Positions 1 through 7,990 are shown, counted from the first letter of the stretch. The stretch: DNA of 18,573 nucleotides from CAYVKY01 sp964452115 (GCA_964452115.1 CAYVKY010000033.1:1-18573), one strand, 5' to 3'. The notes: a model not told the origin generated them from the letters alone. Numbers and translations: made by a program.

Positions 1-101
1 GAAAATTTTATTCAATGTCATATTCAATGAAGAATTAAAAATTATGAATATTAAGATGAATAAATAATTTTAAATACCGGTTAAAGTAAAATCCATAACA
101 T

Positions 102-362
102 TCATCGCACATAGAAATTTATTACTTTGGTGCTGAGTGACGGAAAGATTCGTTCTTCGCCGTTATCCTTTATTATAAGTGTGTTGATGTCTCTGTGAAA
201 TTCGAGCGTATCAAATTGCAGAGATACTTGCGTCGAATCATACATCATAATTGTGATTGTGCCTTTTTTTGTGACATTCTGTCCTGCTCCTACAGGATTG
301 TTATTGCAGCCGGCACTTGCAAGCAATAATATTGCTGCGAGTAATGTATATAATATTTTCAT
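102..362 (-). CDS. small hypothetical lipoprotein (86 aa)
   Basis: I do not recognise the family. The N-terminus is a lipoprotein-type signal: one Lys, a hydrophobic run (residues 4-15) and a lipobox-like Ser-Ala-Gly-Cys with Cys19, followed by an Asn-rich stretch. The -3 residue is Ser rather than the usual Leu, so the lipobox is acceptable but not ideal. The mature part is about 68 residues and looks beta-rich, with alternating hydrophobic residues (TITIMMYD, VSLQFDTLEF), and ends in Tyr-Val-Arg. It would be anchored in the outer or inner membrane facing the periplasm. It lies downstream of ppdK on the same strand, but the terminator at 395-431 separates them, so it probably has its own promoter or depends on read-through. 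No Shine-Dalgarno precedes the ATG. Role unknown. Confidence 0.6.
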   Translation of the reverse strand: MKILYTLLAAILLLASAGCNNNPVGAGQNVTKKGTITIMMYDSTQVSLQFDTLEFHRDINTLIIKDNGEERIFPSLSTKVINFYVR

Positions 363-394
363 ACGGAAATATATATACTGCTTTGTGCAAATTT

Positions 395-431
395 GAAAAA
401 TAAAAAACCCGTTCCATTTCTGAAACGGGTT
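395..431 (-). terminator. intrinsic terminator of ppdK
   Basis: On the minus strand an 8-bp stem (AACCCGTT/AACGGGTT, arms at 424-431 and 406-413) with a small partly paired loop is followed directly by a T-rich tract (plus-strand A-run 402-407, then 396-400). It lies 28 nt past the ppdK stop codon. The stem-plus-T-tract form is that of a rho-independent terminator. It would insulate ppdK from the downstream lipoprotein gene. Confidence 0.85.
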
Positions 432-458
432 AAATGTTATGTGGAGATTAATGAATTT

Positions 459-3212
459 TTATTTTTTCTTTGCAGTTTTTTTTGATTTTGCTGCAGGTTT
501 ATCAGACGCTGCTGCTCTTGCTGCTGCAAGTCTTGCTATCGGGACTCTGAACGGTGAACAGCTCACGTAACTGAGTCCGAGCATATAGCAGAATTCTACT
601 GATGACGGGTCGCCGCCGTGTTCGCCGCAGATACCGAGTTTGATATCGGGACGTACGCTTCTGCCTCTTTCAACTGCTGTTTTCATCAGGAAGCCGATTC
701 CTTCTCTGTCAATCTGCTGGAACGGGTCAACCGGAAGAATTTTTTCTTTCAGGTATTCAGGAAGGAATGAACCGATGTCATCTCTTGAGAATCCGAATCC
801 CATCTGTGTCAGGTCATTTGTTCCGAATGAGAAGAACTGCGCATACTGTGCAATCTTATCCGCGGTGATAGCCGCTCTCGGAATTTCAATCATCGTTCCT
901 ATCATGTGATTAATTTTCTTCAGTCCGAATTTTGCAAGTACTTCGTTATAAACATTAGCGATAATTTCATACTGATGCTGAAGTTCCGTGCTGACGCAGG
1001 TGACGGGAATCATAATTTCCGGCATCGGCTTTTTGCCTGCTTTCAGAAGTTGTGCAGTAGCTTCAAATATTGCGCGTATCTGCATTTCCGTAATTTCCGG
1101 ATACGTGATTCCGAGTCTTACGCCTCTGTGTCCGAGCATCGGATTATTTTCGTGAAGACTGTCTGCGCGCTCTGCAAGTTTTTCCATTGACAGGTTCAGA
1201 CTTTCAGCAAGTTTCCTTCTTTCGTCTTCGCGGTTAGGCACGAATTCGTGAAGCGGCGGGTCAAGCGTCCTGATGGTTACAGGGAATCCGTCCATTGCTT
1301 CGAGTGTGCCTTTGATGTTTTCTCTTACATACGGGAAGAGTTCGTTTAATGCTGCAACTCTCTGCTCTTTTGTGTCTGCAAGTATCATTTTTCTGAGTAA
1401 GAAAAGCGGCTCTTCTGAATTTTTGCCGTAGAACATATGTTCGGTTCTGAAAAGTCCGATACCTTCTGCGCCGAATACTCTTGCTTTCTTGGCATCATCA
1501 GGTGTGTCTGCATTTGTGCGGACTTTCATTGTTCTCACCTTATCGGTAATTTTCATAAAGTCAACAAAGTCTTTATTTTCTTCTGCTGCTTTTATCATCT
1601 TAAGTTCGCCGACATATACATAACCTTTTGAGCCGTTGAGTGAAATAATTTCTCCTTCTTTCACTGTAACGCCGTCAACCGAAAATGATTTATTTTCCAT
1701 ATTTACTTTGATTGCACCTGCACCTACTATACAGCATTTGCCCCAGCCTCTTGCTACGAGTGCCGCGTGGGAGGTCATACCGCCTCTGCCTGTAAGTATT
1801 GCTGCTGCTGCTCTCATTCCTTCGATATCTTCGGGATTGGTTTCTTCTCTTACAAGAATCACTTTCTTTCCCTGCTTTGCCCATTCAACTGCTTCATTTG
1901 CCGTGAATACTACCTGTCCCGTTGCTCCGCCCGGACCTGCCGGCAGACCTTTTGTGAGGATGTTAACTTTCGCTTCTTCTTTCGGGTCTAAAATCGGATG
2001 GAGAAGTTCATCCAGCTGTGACGGCTGAACTCTGAGTACTGCTTCCGGGGCATCAATTAATTTTTCCTTGAACATATCAACTGCCATTTTCACTGCTGCC
2101 ATACCATTGCGTTTTCCGACGCGGCACTGAAGCATATACAGCGAGCCGTCCTGAATTGTGAATTCGATGTCAAGCATATCGTGATAATGCTTTTCGAGTT
2201 TTTTCTCGATTGCATCAAGCTGCTTGTAAACTTTTGGCATTGCTGTTTCAAGTGAATCCATATGCTTATTATATTCCCTTTTGCCTACTTCGTTAATCGG
2301 GTTCGGGGTTCTGATACCTGCCACAACGTCTTCACCCTGTGCATTCGGAAGCCATTCGCCGTAGAAGAAGTGTTCACCGGTTGCGGGGTTTCTTGTGAAT
2401 GCAACACCTGTTGCCGATGTGTCGCCCATATTTCCGAACACCATTGACTGCACGTTTACTGCCGTGCCCCATTCATCCGGAATTCTTTCGATTTTTCTGT
2501 AAGCAATTGCCCTTCTGCCGTTCCAGCTCTGGAATACTGCGCTGACTGCGCCCCAAAGCTGATCCATCGGATTTTCCGGGAAGGGTTTGCCGAGTACTTC
2601 TGAAATTTTCTTTTTATATATATCAATTAATTCAAGAAGGTCATCTGCGGTAAGGTCTGTATCGCTCTTATAACCTTTTGCCTCTTTCATATTATGAAGT
2701 TCGCGTTCTAATTGCTGGCGCACTCCTTTGCCTTCTTCGGGCTCGATACCTGCGGCTTTTTCCATAACAACATCAGAATACATCTGCATCAGACGTCTCT
2801 GTGAATCATATACAAATCTTGGGTTGCCTGTTTTTGCAATCAATCCATCGCGCGTAACATCATTCAATCCGACATTTAACACTGTTTCCATCATTCCGGG
2901 CATTGAACTTCTTGCACCTGAACGTATGGAAAGAAGAAGCGGATTATTTTTATCGCCAAACTTGGCTCCCATATCTTTTTCAACTTTTGCGAGTGCCTTG
3001 AGAAGCTGCGCTTTAAGCTCCTGCGGATATTTCTTTTTGTTTTTGTAATAATGAGTACAAACCTCAGTCGTGATAGTAAATCCTGCCGGAACAGGCAATC
3101 CTAGATTAACCATTTCTGCAAGATTGGCACCTTTTCCGCCTAAGAGTTCTTTCATATCTGCTTTACCGTCGGCTTTTTTACCGCCGAAGTAATATACATA
3201 TTTTTTAGCCAT
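459..3212 (-). CDS. ppdK: pyruvate, phosphate dikinase (PPDK)
   Basis: This enzyme interconverts pyruvate + ATP + Pi and PEP + AMP + PPi in the cytosol, supporting gluconeogenesis or PPi-linked glycolysis. All domains are visible. The N-terminal ATP-grasp/nucleotide-binding region has the early Gly-rich GGKGANLAEM (residues 25-34). The swivelling phosphohistidine domain has TGRGGMTSHAALVARG with catalytic His482. The C-terminal PEP/pyruvate TIM barrel has GTNDLTQMGFGFSRDD and GICGEHGGDP with catalytic Cys862. At 917 aa it is somewhat longer than the classical Clostridium symbiosum enzyme (about 874). It ends in a Lys/Ala-rich tail, with seven Lys among residues 905-917, beyond the last conserved helix. 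The ATG start is followed by a good family N-terminus (YVYYFGG). No Shine-Dalgarno is present; the upstream sequence is A/T only. It is transcribed divergently from the 3412 gene and ends at a terminator. Identification is secure. Confidence 0.97.
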   Translation of the reverse strand: MAKKYVYYFGGKKADGKADMKELLGGKGANLAEMVNLGLPVPAGFTITTEVCTHYYKNKKKYPQELKAQLLKALAKVEKDMGAKFGDKNNPLLLSIRSGARSSMPGMMETVLNVGLNDVTRDGLIAKTGNPRFVYDSQRRLMQMYSDVVMEKAAGIEPEEGKGVRQQLERELHNMKEAKGYKSDTDLTADDLLELIDIYKKKISEVLGKPFPENPMDQLWGAVSAVFQSWNGRRAIAYRKIERIPDEWGTAVNVQSMVFGNMGDTSATGVAFTRNPATGEHFFYGEWLPNAQGEDVVAGIRTPNPINEVGKREYNKHMDSLETAMPKVYKQLDAIEKKLEKHYHDMLDIEFTIQDGSLYMLQCRVGKRNGMAAVKMAVDMFKEKLIDAPEAVLRVQPSQLDELLHPILDPKEEAKVNILTKGLPAGPGGATGQVVFTANEAVEWAKQGKKVILVREETNPEDIEGMRAAAAILTGRGGMTSHAALVARGWGKCCIVGAGAIKVNMENKSFSVDGVTVKEGEIISLNGSKGYVYVGELKMIKAAEENKDFVDFMKITDKVRTMKVRTNADTPDDAKKARVFGAEGIGLFRTEHMFYGKNSEEPLFLLRKMILADTKEQRVAALNELFPYVRENIKGTLEAMDGFPVTIRTLDPPLHEFVPNREDERRKLAESLNLSMEKLAERADSLHENNPMLGHRGVRLGITYPEITEMQIRAIFEATAQLLKAGKKPMPEIMIPVTCVSTELQHQYEIIANVYNEVLAKFGLKKINHMIGTMIEIPRAAITADKIAQYAQFFSFGTNDLTQMGFGFSRDDIGSFLPEYLKEKILPVDPFQQIDREGIGFLMKTAVERGRSVRPDIKLGICGEHGGDPSSVEFCYMLGLSYVSCSPFRVPIARLAAARAAASDKPAAKSKKTAKKK

Positions 3213-3257
3213 AACAAGAAATTTTTATTTAAAAAAAAATTATCACATAAATTACTC

Positions 3258-3292
3258 AAATTAAATTTAATTTTATAGGCTTAAATTAAGCC
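3258..3292. promoter_or_regulatory. two adjacent palindromes in the divergent ppdK / 3412 region
   Basis: The 199-nt intergenic region between ppdK and the 3412 gene contains a perfect 16-bp palindrome, AAATTAAATTTAATTT (3258-3273). Five nt further lies a perfect 7-1-7 inverted repeat, GGCTTAAATTAAGCC (3278-3292). On the minus strand the second overlaps a weak sigma70-like -10 (CTTAAT) placed 17 nt after TTGTAA. It could be an operator for ppdK or for both genes. The A/T-only palindrome is easily produced by chance in such sequence; the GGC/GCC-capped one less so. No regulator is identified. Confidence 0.3.
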
Positions 3293-3348
3293 CTTTTACC
3301 GTAATTTTTACAAGATTCTATGAAAATTTATGATTTATAATGAATATG

Positions 3349-3382
3349 TTGAACTTTATATTCATTTCCTGAATTATATTTA
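3349..3382 (+). promoter_or_regulatory. possible promoter of the 3412 gene
   Basis: TTG at 3349-3351 and TATATTTA at 3375-3382 resemble the Bacteroidota-type -33 (TTTG) and -7 (TAnnTTTG) elements, with one mismatch in the -7. The spacing is slightly long. Transcription would begin around 3390, leaving a leader of roughly 20 nt. This is a weak call, because A/T-rich sequence gives many such matches. Confidence 0.25.
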
Positions 3383-3411
3383 TTATTCTTTAATCTTAAA
3401 AAATTAATAAT

Positions 3412-3915
3412 ATGAAAACACTAATTATCATTGCAGTACTGTTTTTGTCAGCAGGTATTTCAATGGCGCAATCGGTTAAACCGAAACCGATTGAAAATAA
3501 ATTTATGTCGATGTGTGTCGGCACCTGGATTTCAGAACCCTATATCTATGAAAACGAAAAATGGGTTGACCATATGTCCATTAAGTGGTCACTGAATAAT
3601 CAGTTTCTGAATATATATATTGTAAGCACATCCGAATCAGGTAATGAATATTCAGCGCTTAAACTTCTTACTGTGGACAAAGACGGGAAAGCAAAATCCT
3701 GGAATTTTGACGATTTCGGGATTGAAGCAGTTGGTACGGAGGAAGGAAAGATTGTTAATGATAAATTGACTTATTCGGGAAAAAGCAGCAAATATAATTA
3801 TACAACAAATGTGTATTTTGAAGAAGAAAACAGACTGATTGCGGAATCAATTTCATCTCCGCTGAATGATGCTCAGAATAAAATGACGGTTAAAACCATA
3901 TTCAACAGAAAATAA
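3412..3915 (+). CDS. exported hypothetical protein, possibly a lipocalin-like beta-barrel (167 aa)
   Basis: The start is well supported: ATG, Lys2, a hydrophobic core (residues 4-16) and a signal peptidase I site Ser-Met-Ala|Gln after Ala19, so the mature protein of about 148 residues is periplasmic or secreted. The mature part has an early motif with a conserved-looking Gly-Thr-Trp (CVGTWISEP), then repeated beta-strand-like segments (NQFLNIYIVS, YSALKLLTVD, LTYSGKSSKYNYTTNVYF, MTVKTIFNRK). A G-T-W near the N-terminus followed by antiparallel strands is typical of small lipocalin/DUF1579-like barrels, but I cannot assign a family. It has no lipobox Cys and no catalytic motif. It lies 123 nt upstream of the S9 peptidase on the same strand, a gap large enough for a separate promoter. 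No Shine-Dalgarno; the start follows AATTAATAAT. Confidence 0.75.
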   Translation: MKTLIIIAVLFLSAGISMAQSVKPKPIENKFMSMCVGTWISEPYIYENEKWVDHMSIKWSLNNQFLNIYIVSTSESGNEYSALKLLTVDKDGKAKSWNFDDFGIEAVGTEEGKIVNDKLTYSGKSSKYNYTTNVYFEEENRLIAESISSPLNDAQNKMTVKTIFNRK

Positions 3916-4038
3916 CTTTTTTTGAATATCCGTCTAAAATCCGTGAGCATTTATAATTATATATTTTAATACTTAATAAATATATATCTTCAGGTTAACG
4001 TAATTATTTCTTTTTTTAAATTAATTAATAATAGAAAT

Positions 4039-5922
4039 ATGGGAACACTAAATAAATTTTTAATAATAACAATTATGATGATTTTAACAGGAGTTGGTTT
4101 TACAATGGCGCAGGTGAGGCAGATTCCCCTTGAGGATTTTTTCAAAAATCCGGAAAGAACAAATTACAAGCTTTCACCAGACGGGAAATATATTTCATAT
4201 CTCACTTCATGGGAGAACAGGCTGAATATTTTTGTTCAGGATCTGATAACCGGCACCGTCACGCAGGTTACGAAGCAAACCGAAAAAGACGTGACCATTT
4301 ACGGCTGGAAAGGAAACAATAAACTTTTATTTCTTCAGGATTCAAAAGGCGATGAAAACTATAAACTCTATTCTGTTGACCGCGACGGAAGCAATCTGAA
4401 AATGCTGACACCGCCGGAGAAAGTGAGAGCTGAAATCGTAGATGAACTTGAAGATATAGATGATTACATACTCATCGGTATGAATTGCCGCATTCCGCAG
4501 GTTTTCGACGTTTATAAAATGAACGTTAACACCGGAGACACAACGCTCGTAGCATTAAATCCCGGAAGTGTGATGGGCTGGGTGACAGACCACGATGGAA
4601 ATATCAGGGCAGCAATTGAGAGCGACGGTGTAAATTCAACTATCCTTTACAGGGATAACGACACTCAGGAATTCAGAAAAATTCTGACAACAAATTTCCG
4701 TGAATCGGTTAGTCCGCTGTTCTTCACTTTTGACAATAAGATGATGTATGTATCATCAAATCTGAACCGCGATAAATCCGCAATCGTAAAATTTGACCCG
4801 AACACTGCTCAGGAAGTAGAAATGATTTATGAAAATCCTGATGTAGATGTTGACGGACTTAACTATTCAAAAAAGCGGCAGGTGCTTACTTCGGCATCTT
4901 ATGCAAAAGATAAAAGGGAATACAAATTCCTTGATGAAATTTCCGAAAAAAGATACAACCGCCTGAAAAAGGAACTCGGCGAGTACGAAATCGGAATCAC
5001 AAGTTCGAATAAAAATGAGGATATGTTCCTTGTACGCACATACAGTGACAGGTCACTCGGTGCATATTACATTTATAATCAAACCACCGACCAGTTGAAA
5101 AAACTTGCGGATGTAAGTCCGTGGATAAATGAAAAAGAGCTTGCTAAAATGAAGCCGGTGAGTTATACATCGCGCGACGGGCTTACAATCAACGGTTATC
5201 TGACGCTGCCTTTGGGTGTGGAGGCAAAGAATCTTCCCGTGGTGATGAACATTCACGGCGGACCTTGGGCTCGTGATTACTGGACATACAATCCGGAAGT
5301 GCAGTTCCTTGCAAACCGAGGATTTGCAGTGCTTCAGGTAAATTACAGAGGCTCAACGGGATTCGGAAAAAAATTCTGGGAGGCATCCTTCAAGCAGTGG
5401 GGAAAGAAAATGCAGGATGATGTTTCAGACGGCGTGAAGTGGCTTATCGAACAGGGAATTGCAAATCCGAAAAAAGTCGGAATATACGGCGGCAGTTACG
5501 GCGGCTATGCAACCCTTGCAGGACTTACTTTCTCGCCTGAACTCTATGCCTGCGGTGTGGATTACGTCGGCGTTTCAAATCTTTTCACATTTATGAAAAC
5601 CATACCTCCTTACTGGGAGCCTATGAGAAAAATGATGTACGAAATGGTAGGTGACCCGGAAGTAGATACCGCGTTGATGAAAGAAGCATCACCTGTATAT
5701 CATGCGGACAGGATAGTTGCACCGCTGTTTATCGCTCAGGGAAAGATGGACCCGCGCGTGAATATTAATGAATCAGACCAGATGGTAGAGGCGATGAAAA
5801 AAAGAGGAATTGACGTTGAGTATATGGTAAAAGATAATGAAGGGCACGGCTTCAGAAATCAGGAAAACAGATTTGACTTTTACCGTGCAATGGAAAAATT
5901 CCTGTCGAAATATCTGAAGTAA
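4039..5922 (+). CDS. exported S9 family (prolyl oligopeptidase-type) serine peptidase
   Basis: This is a serine peptidase of the DPP4/acylaminoacyl-peptidase kind that cleaves short peptides, acting in the periplasm or outside the cell. A signal peptide spans residues 1-24 with Thr-Met-Ala|Gln. Residues about 30-360 look like the beta-propeller, with repeated blade-type sequences (LSPDGKYISYL, DRDGSNLKMLT). The C-terminal alpha/beta hydrolase (about 375-627) carries the oxyanion-region HGGPW (406-410), the nucleophile motif GGSYGGY with Ser486, Asp571 in QGKMDPRV and His603 in EGHGF, so the catalytic triad is complete. The length of 627 aa fits the family. It points toward the M1 peptidase gene across the repeat at 5953-6034. 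Substrate preference (dipeptidyl, acylaminoacyl or oligopeptide) cannot be read from the sequence. Family assignment is secure. Confidence 0.93.
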   Translation: MGTLNKFLIITIMMILTGVGFTMAQVRQIPLEDFFKNPERTNYKLSPDGKYISYLTSWENRLNIFVQDLITGTVTQVTKQTEKDVTIYGWKGNNKLLFLQDSKGDENYKLYSVDRDGSNLKMLTPPEKVRAEIVDELEDIDDYILIGMNCRIPQVFDVYKMNVNTGDTTLVALNPGSVMGWVTDHDGNIRAAIESDGVNSTILYRDNDTQEFRKILTTNFRESVSPLFFTFDNKMMYVSSNLNRDKSAIVKFDPNTAQEVEMIYENPDVDVDGLNYSKKRQVLTSASYAKDKREYKFLDEISEKRYNRLKKELGEYEIGITSSNKNEDMFLVRTYSDRSLGAYYIYNQTTDQLKKLADVSPWINEKELAKMKPVSYTSRDGLTINGYLTLPLGVEAKNLPVVMNIHGGPWARDYWTYNPEVQFLANRGFAVLQVNYRGSTGFGKKFWEASFKQWGKKMQDDVSDGVKWLIEQGIANPKKVGIYGGSYGGYATLAGLTFSPELYACGVDYVGVSNLFTFMKTIPPYWEPMRKMMYEMVGDPEVDTALMKEASPVYHADRIVAPLFIAQGKMDPRVNINESDQMVEAMKKRGIDVEYMVKDNEGHGFRNQENRFDFYRAMEKFLSKYLK

Positions 5923-5952
5923 TTTTAAAAACATTATTTTTACACGACTATA

Positions 5953-6034
5953 TTTGTAGGGGCAGGTCTTGCACCTGCCCACGCAAATGCATTGCGCTCA
6001 CGCGCAGGGCAGCGGCAAGCGCTGCCCCTACAAA
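5953..6034. repeat. 82-bp structured inverted repeat (REP/MITE-like) between convergent genes
   Basis: This is a GC-rich island in an AT-rich spacer. Outer arms TTTGTAGGGGCAG (5953-5965) and CTGCCCCTACAAA (6022-6034) are perfect inverted repeats. Each side also folds locally: GGGCAGGT/ACCTGCCC (5960-5967 with 5973-5980, loop CTTGC) and GGGCAGCG/CGCTGCCC (6007-6014 with 6020-6027, loop GCAAG). The two loops are complementary to each other. The centre holds CGCAA/TTGCG (5982-5986 with 5992-5996) or, alternatively, TGCGC/GCGCA (5993-5997 with 6002-6006). It follows the S9 gene by 30 nt and the stop of the M1 gene by 13 nt, so it could serve both as a terminator. The form suggests a dispersed palindromic repeat, but copies elsewhere cannot be seen from this window. 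Confidence 0.8.
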
Positions 6035-6047
6035 AATTTTGAAAATA

Positions 6048-7886
6048 TTATTTCACTCTCACGGGATAAAATGCATCGCCTGAAATCACAACACTGTCGG
6101 GCTTTTGCGGATAATCAATATTAATCACTGCGGAATGCGCATCTGCTCTCCATACATCGGCGGAGAATGTAAAATCTTTTTCATCGCCGGAGGAAATTAC
6201 TTTCACAAATAAATGTGCAGGGAGTCCGCCGTCATTTTTTAATGTAAGGATTAAACTGCCGTTTTCATATTTGTAATCCGTGCATTGAGGCGAGCAGTAT
6301 GCAAAATCATACATCCATTTCTGCCAGAACCAGTTCAGACTGCTGCCGTAAACGTCTTCAAATGTATTCATAAAATCAATCGGAATCGGATGTTTTCCCT
6401 TCCAGCGGTTTATATATTCAATGAGTGCCTGTTTGAATTTATCGGCGCCTAATAGATATTTCAGTTCATTATACATCGCCCAGGATTTTGTGTATGCATT
6501 AAATCTGTACGAATCGTATTTCAGATTTCCGGAAAGTGTCATAAGCGGCGCATCAATCAATGTGCCTGAACTTTTTGCAAACACTTTTGAATATTCATCT
6601 TCCACATTTGTGCCTCCCATTTCACTTTGAAAATCCATCGGTAAAAACTGTGCCCAACCTTCATCCATCCACGCATATTTTCTCTCGTTTGTCCCCATAT
6701 AAAACGGAAAGAATGTATGCGATACTTCGTGCGATGTTACGTGAACCGTGCTTTCGAATTTTTGATATGAACCCTGATTCACCATCATCGGATATTCCAT
6801 TCCGCCGCTGCCGTCAAAAATGCCGATTGAAGGATAAGGATATGCAACACCCGGATATCTGTCTTTATAGTAATATAAAAGTTTCTGCGTTATACTGCTG
6901 ACCTTTTCAAAGTTCGGTTCACCGGGTTTATACAGCACATTTATCACAGTTCTTGCATCGTCAACTGCCGGCGCGGACGACCTTTCCCAGATGTAATGGT
7001 CTGAAAATCCAAATGCAAAATCGCAAACATTTTTCGCGGTGAAATTCCACACCCGGGAGTTTCCCGTTTCTCTGAAAAGTCCTCCACGCAGCATAGAGCG
7101 GGGGTCGAAAAGGGAATATACATCATCCGATGTTGAAGATGCATTATATTTTTCGAGAAAATTATCAGAGAATAATTCACGTGAATTCTGAAGTTCGCCT
7201 GTTGCAATAATGATTGCGTTATCAAGGTCTGTCGAAATTTTAACGTTGAAATCGGAAAAATCATTATAGAATTCCGTAGTTCCGGTGTAGTCATTTAAAT
7301 CCCATCCGTCAATGTCATCATACACCGCAATCTGCGGATACCAGTATGCAGCCATATACGAAGTTTTATCATAATATCCGCACCTCAGATTTGTTTTTGG
7401 CGGATAAGCGAATGACCATTTGAAATCAAGTAAAGCGCTGCTGTGCGGAAGTATCGGTGATTCCGGAACAAGTATTAAATTCGTTCCTGCAGTTTTAAAT
7501 TTGTCCTTGTCGGAAATATTCAATCCGTTATTGTTGATTTTGACTTCATCAATTTTTACGCCTTCGGTGAACATTACTGTATCAATATCCCAGTTTCTTG
7601 CTTTGCCGGGAAGATTCCAGTTCTGATAAAGCCTAACGACGATATATTTTAAAGTATCGGGTGAATTATTGAAATACTTTATGGATTCATTACCCGTTAA
7701 AGTACGTGCTGCCGAGGTGAAGCGCGCATCAATATCGTATTCGGAACGGTTCTGCCAGTAATTGCTGCCCGGCAGTCCGTTTAAAGTTCTTGTAGATTTA
7801 TTGATTGCCTTCTGAAACTCTAAAGGCATCTGTGCAAATGCAGCAGCAGATATCAGAAGTAAAGTTATAAAAATCTTAAGTCGCAT
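6048..7886 (-). CDS. exported M1 family zinc metallopeptidase
   Basis: This is an aminopeptidase-type gluzincin. The signal peptide (residues 1-18, Ala-Phe-Ala|Gln) places it in the periplasm or outside the cell. The zinc site is complete: HEVSH with His386, Glu387 and His390, then Glu409 exactly 18 residues later in MDEGWAQF. The exopeptidase motif GxMEN appears as GGMEY (361-365), with Tyr replacing Asn. Tyr465 in NAYTKSW is the likely transition-state tyrosine. The N-terminal part (about 40-250) resembles the saddle-like beta domain of M1 enzymes (ALLDFKWSF, YWYPQIAVYDD). At 612 aa it lacks the large C-terminal helical domain of PepN-type enzymes, as is common in this M1 branch. It converges on the S9 gene and lies downstream of a terminator and a candidate promoter. 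A peptide substrate is likely; the exact specificity is unknown. Confidence 0.92.
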   Translation of the reverse strand: MRLKIFITLLLISAAAFAQMPLEFQKAINKSTRTLNGLPGSNYWQNRSEYDIDARFTSAARTLTGNESIKYFNNSPDTLKYIVVRLYQNWNLPGKARNWDIDTVMFTEGVKIDEVKINNNGLNISDKDKFKTAGTNLILVPESPILPHSSALLDFKWSFAYPPKTNLRCGYYDKTSYMAAYWYPQIAVYDDIDGWDLNDYTGTTEFYNDFSDFNVKISTDLDNAIIIATGELQNSRELFSDNFLEKYNASSTSDDVYSLFDPRSMLRGGLFRETGNSRVWNFTAKNVCDFAFGFSDHYIWERSSAPAVDDARTVINVLYKPGEPNFEKVSSITQKLLYYYKDRYPGVAYPYPSIGIFDGSGGMEYPMMVNQGSYQKFESTVHVTSHEVSHTFFPFYMGTNERKYAWMDEGWAQFLPMDFQSEMGGTNVEDEYSKVFAKSSGTLIDAPLMTLSGNLKYDSYRFNAYTKSWAMYNELKYLLGADKFKQALIEYINRWKGKHPIPIDFMNTFEDVYGSSLNWFWQKWMYDFAYCSPQCTDYKYENGSLILTLKNDGGLPAHLFVKVISSGDEKDFTFSADVWRADAHSAVINIDYPQKPDSVVISGDAFYPVRVK

Positions 7887-7955
7887 ATAGTTAATCAGGA
7901 AAATTATTAAAATGATTTAAAAATTATTAAATTTGCATTTGAAATAAAACATATT

Positions 7956-7987
7956 ATTATACGCCGGTAATTTCAAGTTTGTTCAAA
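7956..7987 (-). promoter_or_regulatory. possible promoter of the M1 peptidase gene
   Basis: On the minus strand TTGAAC (plus 7981-7986) is followed after 19 nt by TATAAT (plus 7956-7961), a perfect -10 hexamer. The spacer is 2 nt longer than ideal for sigma70. Read as a Bacteroidota-type promoter, TTTG (plus 7984-7987) lies 22 nt upstream of the same -10. It sits just past the terminator at 7995-8030 and 70 nt upstream of the M1 start, where a promoter is needed. Confidence 0.35.
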
Positions 7988-7990
7988 ACA

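Noticed and set aside
1..101. A/T-rich start of the window with words such as ATTCAATG and AATTAAAAATTATGAAT, suggesting a degenerate repeat
   Set aside because: ATTCAATG occurs only twice and imperfectly spaced; no array or long repeat can be shown from this window.
363..405. Bacteroidota-like promoter (TTTG, then TATATTTC on the minus strand) for the small lipoprotein
   Set aside because: The spacing of 16 nt is short and the -7 element would sit almost on the ATG; in such A/T-rich sequence the match is not convincing.
1636..2028. 130-residue open frame on the plus strand, antisense to ppdK
   Set aside because: It lies fully within ppdK, shows no recognisable motif, and its Ser/Pro/Thr-rich composition is that of an antisense shadow.
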